From positions 1 to 64,000 of the forward strand of contig JAJRYV010000069.1 in NCBI GenBank assembly GCA_024275575.1: 64,000 nt of DNA, given 5' to 3'. The translations under genes were made by a program, and so were the position numbers. This document shows, in pieces, positions 36,819 to 45,525 of the stretch (within the stretch, counting starts at the first letter, position 1; each line of letters opens with the position of its first letter). The notes beneath the pieces are model-generated. The model saw nothing but the letters and a program-made list of their open reading frames with translations, searched no databases and was not told the DNA's origin. The DNA comes from a bacterium. Lineage in GTDB: Bacteria; Zhuqueibacterota; Zhuqueibacteria; Zhuqueibacterales; Geothermadaptataceae.

Positions 36819-39380
36819 TCACCGCATCTGCTTTTTACGCTCGATGATGAAGAGCGTAAAATCGTCCGCCAGGGGAGCATTCCCATAAAATTCACCGAGT
36901 TCCTGAACGATTTTTTTGATCAGTTGGTGGGCCGGCAATTTTCTGTTTTCAGTTAAGATTTTCTGCAATCTTTCCTCACCGAAAAACTGATCTTCGGTCT
37001 CGCCCTGTCCATGCCGCTGGGCTTCAACCAACCCATCAGTGAAACAAAAGAGTTTGTCCCCGCTTTTGAGCTTGCACTTTCCCGGTTTTAGAGATTTTTC
37101 CATTTGTTGTGAATCGCGGGCAAGCCCGATGCCGATACCGGCGCTTGCCAATTCCTGGATGGGTTCATTAAAATCACCGGGGATGAGGAAAGGCAAAGTG
37201 TGCCCGGCCCGAATGAACTCGAGGCTATGTTTTGCAGCATCAAAAATACCGATAATCGCGGTGATGAACATCTGCCGGTCCATTGCCGGGCCAGCAAAAT
37301 ATTGGTTTAACCGTTTTATAATCTCATTCACATTTCTGGTAAATTGTGGTGCAAAACGCAGCAGGCTAACACATTGTGCCATGTAAAATGCCGCCGAGGT
37401 GCCTTTGCCGGAAACATCGCCGATGGTAAACAGATATTTATCATCACCGAGGGGTTGCATATCATAAAAATCACCGCCGACCTCTGTCGCCATCTCAAAA
37501 AATGCCTCCACGGCATAACCGGAAACCACCGGCAATTGACGCGGTAACAAGCTTAATTGCACCTCCCGTGCAATTTGTAATTCATGCTCCAGCCGACCTT
37601 TTTCGCGCGCCTCGGCGATGGTTTTTTTCAAACGATCGCCCATGTTATTGAAATGTGTTGCCAGTTCAACAAACTCATCCTGACCTTCCACCTGAACTTT
37701 AAAATCGAGATTTCCGGAAGCAATTTCGCGGATACCGCCCTGCAGATGGTTGAATTTCTGTACGATCATCTGGTTGATTTCGGCGCCGAATTTAACCACA
37801 CGCCGAATGAGCAGGGAGTTGATCAATAAGTAGGCGATGAAAAGCATGAGCAGATTGCGAAAAACAGCAGTCGAAAAGATCGCCGCATTGGGTTTTAAAA
37901 TGACGTCACAGGCAAAATAGCCGTCGCTGATAAAAGCACTGCTGTAATAGTCGATAAAAAGCCGTCCGAAAGTGAATTGATCCTGACCGAAAATGCGAAT
38001 TCCCAAATCGGAGAAGTCCTCACCTTCCTGCTGATTTTTGCGATAAAATTCGCCTGTGAGCGGCGCATTTTTTTCGTAAGGGGTCCAGCTAAAAGGAAAA
38101 ATCCGGATGGCATCATCCTTTTGCCAATAGTCAAGTGAGTAGATGTAATTTTCCCAACGGTTCGGTTTGTAGGGATATCCTAGGATGCCGTTGCCGGCAA
38201 CAGGGACAAATGCTGATCCGAGATAATCGAGAAAACCTGTATCAAGGCGAACGAAATAAACGATGCGGGGCGTTCTTTTGTCGCGGTGGAAAAGAAACAA
38301 TGCCTGATCGACTTCACTTGCAGCAGCCGTATCGGACCGTTGTTGCAATGTGATGATGCCTTCCTTCGGAACAGCGCCATAGTCATGCTGCAAAATATAA
38401 CCATCGAGATCGACACCGCGGTGCAGCGCATCCCTTTCAATTGCATAGCTGCGGATACCAATGGGTTGATCATTTTCCTGAATTCGCTCAAAAAGATCGC
38501 CGATAGCGAAGCGCACCTGATCCGCCTGCCACCCGGATATAAAAAACTGAAACACCAGCAGCATCAGCACAAACTGAAAAATTTGCGGGAAAGTCGATTG
38601 AAACAGACTGGAAATCCACAGTTTCCTGGCGAGCCGCGCATGATTATACACTAAAACCACCGGCGTTTTAACGGCGATCGCCAGTGTATAGGCTAACATC
38701 AGATACAGCGCATAGGCAACAAGGCCGTTTTGAAAAGGAGAAGGTGTGGTCCCGAGTTCCGGCGCGTAAATTACCGTGCTATTGAACAGTTGCCGGAAAA
38801 TAAACAGTGCGGCAAAAAAGTAAATCCAGCATTCGGTTTTCGATAGATTTTCCAACCATTTAAGTCTTTTCAGCAGGCTGATAAAAATGAGAATTTTTAC
38901 CAGTAAAAGCAGGAATTCATGTTCAGATTTGCTGAATTCGAGAAAGAAATAAGCAAAAATAAAAATTGCGACTAATGTAGTGAAACGGCCTTCTTTATAC
39001 TGGAAAATAATCAGACTGAAAAACATCGCATAGCCCACCAGTGCGACGAAATAGAAGAACTGGCTGATACCGCTGTCGTAATAAACTGTTTGCCGCAAAA
39101 TTATGAGGAACTGTAAAGTGAGCAGGATATTGAGCTCAGTAGGAGGTTTGAGTTCATCGCTGATCAGGGTGATGAGCTGCAGCCAGAAAAAACCAAAGAT
39201 AAAATAAGCAGCGATCGCGTTTGCATGGAACCCGTATTTCGGCAGTGTGACCAGGGTTAAAAAACCGATCAGACTGCCGAGAGAATAAATGATAAAGGGC
39301 CATGATTTGTAATCAAAATGTTGTATCGCTACCCAAAAGTTTTGAAGCCGCTGATCAATACTGAATTTTCGCGGTCGCAA
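36819..39380 (-). CDS. Membrane sensor SpoIIE-type (PP2C) serine phosphatase with HAMP domain
   Basis: 853 residues from a TTG start supported by GGAGG five bases upstream; an in-frame stop precedes it. The first ~270 residues hold about eight membrane segments. An extracytoplasmic region follows, then another membrane segment, a HAMP-like linker (~530-590), a coiled segment and the SpoIIE domain (EVGGDFYDM, IGDVSGKGTSAAF, FTDGLVEAQ). This domain dephosphorylates Ser/Thr, commonly anti-sigma-factor antagonists. No kinase or antagonist gene adjoins it, so the pathway is unknown. A 14-bp perfect palindrome lies upstream. Confidence 0.85.
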   Translation of the reverse strand: MRPRKFSIDQRLQNFWVAIQHFDYKSWPFIIYSLGSLIGFLTLVTLPKYGFHANAIAAYFIFGFFWLQLITLISDELKPPTELNILLTLQFLIILRQTVYYDSGISQFFYFVALVGYAMFFSLIIFQYKEGRFTTLVAIFIFAYFFLEFSKSEHEFLLLLVKILIFISLLKRLKWLENLSKTECWIYFFAALFIFRQLFNSTVIYAPELGTTPSPFQNGLVAYALYLMLAYTLAIAVKTPVVLVYNHARLARKLWISSLFQSTFPQIFQFVLMLLVFQFFISGWQADQVRFAIGDLFERIQENDQPIGIRSYAIERDALHRGVDLDGYILQHDYGAVPKEGIITLQQRSDTAAASEVDQALFLFHRDKRTPRIVYFVRLDTGFLDYLGSAFVPVAGNGILGYPYKPNRWENYIYSLDYWQKDDAIRIFPFSWTPYEKNAPLTGEFYRKNQQEGEDFSDLGIRIFGQDQFTFGRLFIDYYSSAFISDGYFACDVILKPNAAIFSTAVFRNLLMLFIAYLLINSLLIRRVVKFGAEINQMIVQKFNHLQGGIREIASGNLDFKVQVEGQDEFVELATHFNNMGDRLKKTIAEAREKGRLEHELQIAREVQLSLLPRQLPVVSGYAVEAFFEMATEVGGDFYDMQPLGDDKYLFTIGDVSGKGTSAAFYMAQCVSLLRFAPQFTRNVNEIIKRLNQYFAGPAMDRQMFITAIIGIFDAAKHSLEFIRAGHTLPFLIPGDFNEPIQELASAGIGIGLARDSQQMEKSLKPGKCKLKSGDKLFCFTDGLVEAQRHGQGETEDQFFGEERLQKILTENRKLPAHQLIKKIVQELGEFYGNAPLADDFTLFIIERKKQMR

Positions 39381-39456
39381 CCAAGCCTCCGTTCATTCTG
39401 TTTTTAACCGGCCTTGATTTATTTTAAGCCGAAAAAGATGGAACCGTTCAGCGTGG

Positions 39457-39470
39457 ACGAGGGCCCTCGT
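39457..39470 (-). promoter_or_regulatory. 14-bp perfect palindrome upstream of the phosphatase gene
   Basis: ACGAGGGCCCTCGT is fully self-complementary and lies about 77 bases ahead of the phosphatase start. It could be a regulator site; no other copy was noticed in the window. Confidence 0.45.
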
Positions 39471-39749
39471 GAAGTTAGACCCTCCTCTTCTATAAGGTCG
39501 TATTTTCAAACGTTGCAAAAAAGGATTTTTTGGATTTTTTCAATGTGCAAAGATTTGCGGAAGTTTAGGAGTTGTTATACAGCGCTGATCGAAAACTCTC
39601 TTTTGGAGCTTTCCGGCTGGATTCCCGGATAAAAACAATAGTAACAAGCTTTATCCGGCTTGATTGAGCCTGTTGGGCGGGTAACGTGCGGCAAGGCCTC
39701 CCACACCGGACATACCTGAAATCCCTTTCCCCTGAAAACCCCTCCGACA
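39471..39749. other. Spacer between the reductase operon and the phosphatase gene
   Basis: Part of a 369-base gene-free region (39381-39749). Apart from the palindrome at 39457 and the hairpin at 39625 it holds short frames with no start signals. I see no RNA gene. Confidence 0.4.
39625..39658. terminator. Hairpin after the benzoyl-CoA reductase operon
   Basis: Arms CCGGATAAA (39625-39633) and TTTATCCGG (39650-39658) with a 16-base loop. It lies about 90 bases beyond the last gene of the minus-strand operon. No T-run follows on either strand, so it may act as an mRNA 3' stabiliser or weak terminator. Confidence 0.4.
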
Positions 39750-40034
39750 TCACCGTTTTTTGCGTGTATAAAGCAGGTTAAAAGTTGCCAGCATATCTTT
39801 GCAGCCGCCACATTCGCTGCGCAGCTTTTCGATTTTCATCGCTTCGAGCCGCACTTCGAAATTGAGATCAGTATAGGTTTCCATCGCCTCCTGTGCCATG
39901 CGCTTATCCCCGAAAAAACGCAACTGCCAACCGGCGGCGATAAGCTCAGGATCAGCAGGCACAGGACAGCCGGAAACAGGCGATCCTGCAGCGCATTTTT
40001 GTAATTGAGTGGGGGTGTTATTGCCACTTATCAT
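39750..40034 (-). CDS. Small four-Cys protein at the end of the benzoyl-CoA reductase operon
   Basis: 94 residues from ATG 40034; an in-frame TTG at 40058 would add eight residues. Cysteines occur in QLQKCAAG, VSGCPVPAD and the pair ECGGC, and the tail is basic (LLYTRKKR). The four Cys could bind a metal or iron-sulfur cluster. It follows the second ATPase gene by about 90 bases on the same strand. I do not recognise the family. The location suggests an accessory or maturation factor, but that is inference only. Confidence 0.55.
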   Translation of the reverse strand: MISGNNTPTQLQKCAAGSPVSGCPVPADPELIAAGWQLRFFGDKRMAQEAMETYTDLNFEVRLEAMKIEKLRSECGGCKDMLATFNLLYTRKKR

Positions 40035-40125
40035 CTCACTTGTCAATATTGACTCCAATCTTTCGAAACCGCTCCTGCAAGATAAAGCGAAAGTTCGGTT
40101 TTATCATTTGATGCGCTTTGCCGCT

Positions 40126-40941
40126 TCAAGCTGTCACCAGCTTTTCTGCCGCCAGTTTTTGCAAACGCACATGCCCGAGGATAGCGCAGCCCAACGCTGC
40201 GATGAATTGCGGCATGTCATTTTCAGGTACGTTAACTCCTGAACCGAGAATTTCCCGCACGCCCTGCGTCATTTTTTCCCAGCGCAAAATACCGCCGACC
40301 AGAGTGAATTCCGGCTCCGCTTTAATGCGTTTCAACAATTGTGTAGAGCGGTTGGTCAACGACATGATAGCGCCATACATGATATCTTCCGGCGGCACTC
40401 CCTCAGACAAATGGCTGATCACCTCCGACTCCGCGAAAACTGCACAGACGCCGGAAATGGGCACGGCTGCTTTCGACAGATTGAGCAGGTTGCCGATATC
40501 TTTGGTTTCGTAATTCATGTAACGCACCGTTTTTTCGAGGAATGCGCCGGTGCCCGCAGCACACTTGTCGTTGAGGCGAAAGGTGACGACACGGGCTTTT
40601 TCATCGATTCGACTGGCTTTCATCGTCTGACCGCCGATATCCAGCACCGTGCGCGTGCCGGGAAACAGAAACAGAGCGCCGTGCGCCGTCGCGGTTAAAT
40701 CGGTGATCTGCAAATCGCGGAACGGCACCTGATGACGGCCGTAACCAGTGGTGATCGTATAACTGATATCCGCCATTTTAAAACCGGCTTTTTCCAGCAC
40801 CTCGTCAGTTATTTTTTGCGTAACATGATTCAGGCGTGAACCGGTCGGCTGCATCACCCGGGTGATGATATTGTATTTGTCATCAACGATAAGCGCTTTT
40901 GTGTAGGTGGAACCCACATCGAGGCCGAGTGTATATTTCAT
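40126..40941 (-). CDS. bzdQ: Benzoyl-CoA reductase ATPase subunit (BcrD/BzdQ-like)
   Basis: 271 residues, ASKHA-type activator: [53 protein letters not shown] and VGGI. The cluster Cys positions are kept. It overlaps the preceding ATPase gene by 4 bases (ATGA). It and its partner hydrolyse ATP to lower electron potential for ring reduction by the BcrB/C-type pair. Its equal length with the partner ATPase fits the Azoarcus Bzd type better than the Thauera Bcr type, where one ATPase is much longer. Assignment of Q versus P is by gene order. Confidence 0.8.
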   Translation of the reverse strand: MKYTLGLDVGSTYTKALIVDDKYNIITRVMQPTGSRLNHVTQKITDEVLEKAGFKMADISYTITTGYGRHQVPFRDLQITDLTATAHGALFLFPGTRTVLDIGGQTMKASRIDEKARVVTFRLNDKCAAGTGAFLEKTVRYMNYETKDIGNLLNLSKAAVPISGVCAVFAESEVISHLSEGVPPEDIMYGAIMSLTNRSTQLLKRIKAEPEFTLVGGILRWEKMTQGVREILGSGVNVPENDMPQFIAALGCAILGHVRLQKLAAEKLVTA

Positions 40942-41753
40942 CTTCTTTCCTCCGCTGCAACAGGTTGGCGGCTCGCCAGAACATGATCGAGGGCGAACAG
41001 CGCCGCGCCGATGGCACCCATAAAATGGGAATTTTCACCGACATTGACTTTGCGGTCGAGCCCTTCTTCCAATGATTTCACCATGCCTATATTTTTTGCC
41101 ACACCGCCGGTAAAAGTGACTTCATCAAACACACCTACACGCCGTAACAGCCCGATGGAACGGGAGGCGATCGACTGATGCACGCCGCGTAAAATGTCCT
41201 CGACTTTTTTGCCTTTACCAAGCCAGGCCAACACTTCGGATTCGGCGAAAACCGTACAGGTTGTGCTGATGCGAATAGGTTTGGTGGCCAGTAGAGCCGT
41301 GGGGCCAAGTTCGTCTAACGGGATATCGAGGGCAACCGCGGCTGCGCCGAGAAACCGGCCGGTGCCGGCCGCACATTTATCATTCATGCAAAAATCGAGA
41401 ATCTCGCCTTTTTCATTGACTTTGATCGCTTTGCTATCCTGCCCGCCCATATCGATCACCGTACGGGTATTGGGGAACATGTGCACCGCGCCACGGCCGT
41501 GGCAACTGATTTCCGTCACCTGGCGGTTGCCGAAAGTCACTTTGTAGCGCCCGTACCCGGTGCCGATGACATATTCCACAAAACGCGGATCGATATCGGC
41601 ATTTTCCAGAGCAATTTCATAAGCTCTTTCGGCGGCGGCGATAACATTGGCACCCGTATCGATGAGGGACTTGCCGATAATCTCTTTTTTTTCGTTGATG
41701 AGGACTGCTTTGGTTTGCGTCGATCCAACATCGACGCCTGCTGTGTAAGCCAT
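40938..41753 (-). CDS. bzdP: Benzoyl-CoA reductase ATPase subunit (BcrA/BzdP-like)
   Basis: 271 residues. Motifs are [52 protein letters not shown] and FTGGVAKN. The sequence is very close in style to activators of 2-hydroxyacyl-CoA dehydratases (HgdC). The two Cys (KCAAGTG, TCTVFAE) would bind the [4Fe-4S] cluster at the dimer interface. GGAG ribosome site; 19 bases after bzdO. It could partner the lone subunit at 11550 as well as BzdN/O. The P/Q naming follows order and could be swapped. Confidence 0.8.
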   Translation of the reverse strand: MAYTAGVDVGSTQTKAVLINEKKEIIGKSLIDTGANVIAAAERAYEIALENADIDPRFVEYVIGTGYGRYKVTFGNRQVTEISCHGRGAVHMFPNTRTVIDMGGQDSKAIKVNEKGEILDFCMNDKCAAGTGRFLGAAAVALDIPLDELGPTALLATKPIRISTTCTVFAESEVLAWLGKGKKVEDILRGVHQSIASRSIGLLRRVGVFDEVTFTGGVAKNIGMVKSLEEGLDRKVNVGENSHFMGAIGAALFALDHVLASRQPVAAEERR

Positions 41754-41772
41754 GATTTCTCCTGCCTTTTTA

Positions 41773-43074
41773 TTAAACCCGGCCTGCCGTTTGCTTTTTG
41801 CTGGTCATGCCTTCAAAAAACGCATCGACGCGATTTTTCATTTGCGCCTCGGACACAACCCGCTTGTCCATCAAATCCGATTCGAAAAACAGCGTTGAAA
41901 TATCCACATTTTCGATCACATGACGGCGACCATCCGCCAGCCCCGTCGAAACCGTGCGGCAACTTTTAATGGGATGATAAACCACGCCATCCAAATGAAA
42001 AGGTTCCACCGATTGCATGACGATTCTGTGCTGATGGAACATGCTGTCCATGGCGTCGCGAACACTGATGAGCAGACCTTCAGCCAAACTTTCCAAAGGA
42101 TCATGGACATCGTACTGAAAACCGACATTGGTGCCTCCCGAGGCGAACCATAAGTAAGTCGAGCTGACAAAAACACCGTTCCAGTCGGTAAAAAACTCAT
42201 TAAAGCGGCGGAAAATAGGATAACAGGGCACACCGACAAAAAAGAGGCGGAACTGCTCATCAGTTACCGTGCCGATACCGTTCGCTACTTTGTATTCCAT
42301 CTCCTGCACCAGCTCCTGAAAATAACGGGCGCCGGCTTCAGCACCGCGGAAACCGTTAGCGACACCGAGAAATATAGTGCCGTCTGTTAGCGCGTTGTAG
42401 ACCGCTGGTTTACAGGTGTTGAGCTCGAGTAGCCGTTTCCAGTTGGCACTCATGGTGTTGGCGTGGGTCAAAGTCTCGCGAAACTTGTCGATATCAAATT
42501 TTTGCCCACTGATCTTTTCACACACTGTGATGAGTTCTTTGAGCTGCGCCACGATATATTTTTTATCATTTTCAAAATCGATGTGCCCCTGCCAGGTTTG
42601 TGTTCCATCAGCACGTGTGCCGGGAATATCGATGGTGAATACCGGGCAATCATGAATACGCTCCCAGATTTCCGCCCACTTTAAATAGGTATTGCAAGCG
42701 TTGGTCAAAACCGCGATCTTTGGTTTGGGAATGCGCCCCATCGGATGTTTGCCACGATTGAGCTGCACTGCAACATCCGCTTTCACATAACCGCAAATAT
42801 CGGGAGAATAACCGTAATCTTCCGCTTCGCTGAGCAATTCACCAGCCACCCGTCTGACGGCTGTCTGCAACGAATTGATCTCCGGGAAAACCACAGGGAA
42901 ATCAAATGTTTTGAGAATTTCATTAATGCTGCCCATGACGAAAACATAAGCTGCACCTTTGCCTTCCTCGGCCGTTGCCGTCAATTCCTGAAACCACTGC
43001 CGAAATAGATTGGCGCCGTCGCGGTTTCCCCGTCCGACGATCTCCTGATTTATCGCATTATTTTTCTCTTTCAT
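41773..43074 (-). CDS. bzdO: Benzoyl-CoA reductase catalytic subunit (BcrB/BzdO-like)
   Basis: 433 residues of the HgdB/BcrB fold. Candidate cluster and active-site Cys lie in [22 protein letters not shown] and [11 protein letters not shown]. The family heterodimer binds benzoyl-CoA and [4Fe-4S] clusters and performs two-electron ring reduction to the cyclohexadienoyl-CoA. It starts 11 bases after the bzdN stop and is followed by the two ATPase genes. The N-O-P-Q order matches known bzd/bcr operons. The product feeds the dch-encoded hydratase in the other operon. Confidence 0.85.
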   Translation of the reverse strand: MKEKNNAINQEIVGRGNRDGANLFRQWFQELTATAEEGKGAAYVFVMGSINEILKTFDFPVVFPEINSLQTAVRRVAGELLSEAEDYGYSPDICGYVKADVAVQLNRGKHPMGRIPKPKIAVLTNACNTYLKWAEIWERIHDCPVFTIDIPGTRADGTQTWQGHIDFENDKKYIVAQLKELITVCEKISGQKFDIDKFRETLTHANTMSANWKRLLELNTCKPAVYNALTDGTIFLGVANGFRGAEAGARYFQELVQEMEYKVANGIGTVTDEQFRLFFVGVPCYPIFRRFNEFFTDWNGVFVSSTYLWFASGGTNVGFQYDVHDPLESLAEGLLISVRDAMDSMFHQHRIVMQSVEPFHLDGVVYHPIKSCRTVSTGLADGRRHVIENVDISTLFFESDLMDKRVVSEAQMKNRVDAFFEGMTSKKQTAGRV

Positions 43075-43085
43075 GGCCCGTCCTT

Positions 43086-44258
43086 TCAGCTAAAAAGCAG
43101 GTTTTCGACAAAGGTTTCCAGTTGAATGCCGAGATGATCAAATGAAGTCTGGTTTTCCTCGAACTCGCTGATGAAATAAGGAATTTTTTCATCATCGAGC
43201 ATTTTGCTGTAGGTGACCTGCTCTTCCAAACCAGGCTCACACATTTTCGCCGCGGTGACGATGGCCGCTTCTGCATGGGCGTTTTTGATGCGCGCCAGCA
43301 ACATGTCTTCCTTGCGTTTGCGCAAATCGTGCTGTACCGGGCTATAAGAAGATTTCTCGATATAAGCCTCCGCGAGATTAAACATCGGATCACCCTGCAA
43401 GGAAACGTCTTCGAGAAACCAGCGCATGCCGATGAGCAGATCGTCATCGACGAGGTAACAGGATCGATTGATCGTCTGCAGCAGATCGACCGGCGGCTGT
43501 TCACAAAATCCTCCCTCAAAAACGACGCGCATTTTATCCTGTTTCTTTATATCGCGAGTTTTGATTCTCGGCAAAACATTCGCCAGCAATGCATTGTGTT
43601 CCTCCCGCGGAATAAATCCGGCAAGGGCGATCAGACAATAGGCATCTTCCGCATTGATGAGCCAGGGTGTTTCACGTTTAATCGTGTAGAGTTCAGCCAT
43701 CAAACGGCGGTTTTGATTATAAAGAACAATCGAATTTCGCAGCGCCTCATCGGTAATTTTTTCACCACTGATCGCTTCCATATCTCGCCGCAGACGATTA
43801 TACTCATCAGTAAGATAAGCGACAGAAGCGGCGGAATTGGGATTTTGCGGCAGGTAGAGGATCTGGCATTTGTAAGGGAAATTCCGCCCCCAGATCGCCC
43901 CGAGATTTCGCGCCGCATCGCAGATGGGATGGGTGACGAACATTTCAAGTTCGACACGATTCGTCAGTGCCAGTTCGAGCGATGTTTTGATGATCGAGCA
44001 GAGATAAGAACCGAAATGGGATTCGGCTTCCATGCCGTCAACCTGCGCCCCTTTAATTTTTAGCGGTAATAAGCCGGCCGCATGGACGATTTCTTCAGGC
44101 AAATAAACCTGAAAATGACCGACGACTTTACCGCCGGACCGGCGCCATTTTTTCACGGTTGGATAATCGGGGTCTTCGACCAATTCCCGGCAATAGGCGA
44201 AAAGCTCCTCAAGTGGTTTGTCTTCCCACCTGTCCAATAAAACGGGTTTGACTGCCAT
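43086..44258 (-). CDS. bzdN: Benzoyl-CoA reductase catalytic subunit (BcrC/BzdN-like)
   Basis: 390 residues from ATG 44258, chosen over an in-frame TTG at 44270 because GGAGAGC gives proper ribosome spacing to the ATG. Family signatures include [44 protein letters not shown] and [11 protein letters not shown], with Cys residues as cluster ligands. It forms the catalytic heterodimer with BzdO. It is 54 bases downstream of a GNAT gene on the same strand, so transcription may begin upstream of that gene. Confidence 0.85.
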   Translation of the reverse strand: MAVKPVLLDRWEDKPLEELFAYCRELVEDPDYPTVKKWRRSGGKVVGHFQVYLPEEIVHAAGLLPLKIKGAQVDGMEAESHFGSYLCSIIKTSLELALTNRVELEMFVTHPICDAARNLGAIWGRNFPYKCQILYLPQNPNSAASVAYLTDEYNRLRRDMEAISGEKITDEALRNSIVLYNQNRRLMAELYTIKRETPWLINAEDAYCLIALAGFIPREEHNALLANVLPRIKTRDIKKQDKMRVVFEGGFCEQPPVDLLQTINRSCYLVDDDLLIGMRWFLEDVSLQGDPMFNLAEAYIEKSSYSPVQHDLRKRKEDMLLARIKNAHAEAAIVTAAKMCEPGLEEQVTYSKMLDDEKIPYFISEFEENQTSFDHLGIQLETFVENLLFS

Positions 44259-44312
44259 TGTGCTCTCCAAATGAAGGTCGGTTTATTTGTTTGCTTCAGC
44301 TTATTCTTAAAA

Positions 44313-44768
44313 TCAAGAATCGAGATCGAGCTCAAGCTCGACAAAGGGGCCGGAACGAAAACCCGAGGCGCGAAAAAAACTGAGCATATCAAGATTGTCA
44401 CGGCGCACCATCGTACGAATGTGTTTTATGCCCACGGCCTGAAATTGCCGGCAGACGTGACGACATAATGCAGAAGCAACACCGTGGCGCCTGTAAGGTG
44501 GATCGATACCAACGGCAAAAATCCAGCCGCATGGCGGTGAACCGAATTCCCAGGCACGGACTTCTGATAAAATATAAGCGATGATTTTGCCCTCAGTCTC
44601 AGCGACGTATCCCAGGCTGTGCTGCGATTCATCCCCGGTTTGTGTTTTGAATTTTTGAATGCGCGCTTTCCAGTAATTCTCTTTGGCAATGCCCGAGTTT
44701 ACCGCATCGATCTCACGGATCCGGCCGGCATCCTCGACCGCAATTTCACGAATAGTGAATTTCATCAT
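44313..44768 (-). CDS. GNAT-family N-acetyltransferase
   Basis: About 151 residues. The acetyl-CoA site is seen in GIDPPYRRHGVASALC (R/QxxGxG/A type), followed by VRRDNLDMLSFFRASGF. There are tandem ATG codons at 44768 and 44765 and a GTG at 44774; no strong ribosome site decides. It precedes bzdN on the same strand. Protein acetyltransferases of this kind are known to silence acyl-CoA ligases, including benzoate-CoA ligase in Rhodopseudomonas. A regulatory role on the aromatic pathway is therefore conceivable, but the target is unknown. Confidence 0.75.
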   Translation of the reverse strand: MMKFTIREIAVEDAGRIREIDAVNSGIAKENYWKARIQKFKTQTGDESQHSLGYVAETEGKIIAYILSEVRAWEFGSPPCGWIFAVGIDPPYRRHGVASALCRHVCRQFQAVGIKHIRTMVRRDNLDMLSFFRASGFRSGPFVELELDLDS

Positions 44769-44853
44769 CGACACATTTACAGGAAAAATATAATGAGTGA
44801 AACTGTAAAAACCTAACCCGGGTAAACCGGAACCTGAAAAAGAAAATTAAAAA

Positions 44854-44950
44854 CGCACGCAAAGTCGTCGAGACGCAGAGAATTCACAAAGGTTTTTTTG
44901 ACTTTTTCTTTGCGACCCCTTTGCGGCTTTGCCTCTTCGCGTGAAATTCT
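44854..44950. repeat. Imperfect inverted repeat, copy 2 of a dispersed element
   Basis: GCACGCAAAG and GACGCAGAG on the left face CTTTGCG, CCTTTGCGG and CTCTTCGCGTG on the right, around a T-rich centre. The left half is similar to the 26567-26656 element. It is probably a non-coding repeat family of this genome. Confidence 0.5.
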
Positions 44951-45019
44951 TGCTTTTGAGGATTTAGATCAATATTTCCTGTCAAAAAACGGCAGAAAAT
45001 AACTTGCCAGCTACTAAAC

Positions 45020-45043
45020 AGGTAAACAAGTACTCTTTTACCT
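45020..45043 (-). promoter_or_regulatory. Short inverted repeat in the AT-rich part of the operon spacer
   Basis: AGGTAAA (45020-45026) and TTTACCT (45037-45043), 10 bases apart, in a region of low GC. It is a candidate binding site for the adjacent Rrf2 regulator or another repressor; this is a guess from position. Confidence 0.4.
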
Positions 45044-45093
45044 ATTTAAAATAAAAACGACATTTTCAACTTTAAAATCAAGTCATTTTCAAT

Positions 45094-45513
45094 TTAAATT
45101 ATTTTTTTTTCCGATAACAGGGTGGCAAAACTGACGGACTTCAGGGTGAAATAGACATATTCATCAATTTCGTTAAAAAGCTCACCGATGGGACAGGGTT
45201 TTTCTTTGCAACAATTCTGCTGGTCATCCACCAGAATGCAGGTACCGCCGTTTTGCGGCATTTCGAATACCGCGATAATTTCCACCATAGTTATACTTTT
45301 CGCCGGCTTTGCCAACTGAAATCCCCCCTTGATGCCGCGGATGCTGTTAATAAAACCACTGCGTTTGAGCTGTTGCAAAACCTTGGCAACATGATGTTCT
45401 GAAATGCCATAGATAGCGGCGATTTGCGTTGCCGATAAAATCGCCTGCGGGTCTTTGCACAGCTCAAACATGCTGTAAAGTGCGTATTTCGTGCTTTTAT
45501 TGATTTTGATCAT
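45094..45513 (-). CDS. Rrf2-family transcriptional regulator with cysteine cluster
   Basis: 139 residues, typical length. The N-terminal winged helix has YALYSMFELCK, ATQIAAIYGISEHHVAKVLQQL and the wing IRGIKGGFQLAKP. Cys92, 101, 102 and 107 lie where IscR and NsrR hold an [2Fe-2S] or [4Fe-4S] cluster, so DNA binding may respond to redox, iron or NO. It starts right after a thiolase gene (12 bases) and next to the reductase operon. As I recall, a Geobacter benzoate-gene repressor (BgeR) is also of this family, which makes a pathway role plausible. Confidence 0.8.
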   Translation of the reverse strand: MIKINKSTKYALYSMFELCKDPQAILSATQIAAIYGISEHHVAKVLQQLKRSGFINSIRGIKGGFQLAKPAKSITMVEIIAVFEMPQNGGTCILVDDQQNCCKEKPCPIGELFNEIDEYVYFTLKSVSFATLLSEKKII

Positions 45514-45525
45514 ATTTTTTCCGGA

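Larger units (their letters stand above)
44769..45093. other. Spacer upstream of the GNAT-reductase operon
   Basis: 325 bases without a gene. It contains the second dispersed palindromic element (44854-44950) and a short inverted repeat at 45020-45043. It must carry the minus-strand promoter for the reductase operon. A TTGACA on the minus strand is present near 44987 but lacks a good -10 partner. Confidence 0.45.

Noticed and set aside
43275-44063. 262-codon plus-strand frame inside bzdN
   Set aside because: It has low-complexity composition and overlaps a clearly conserved gene.
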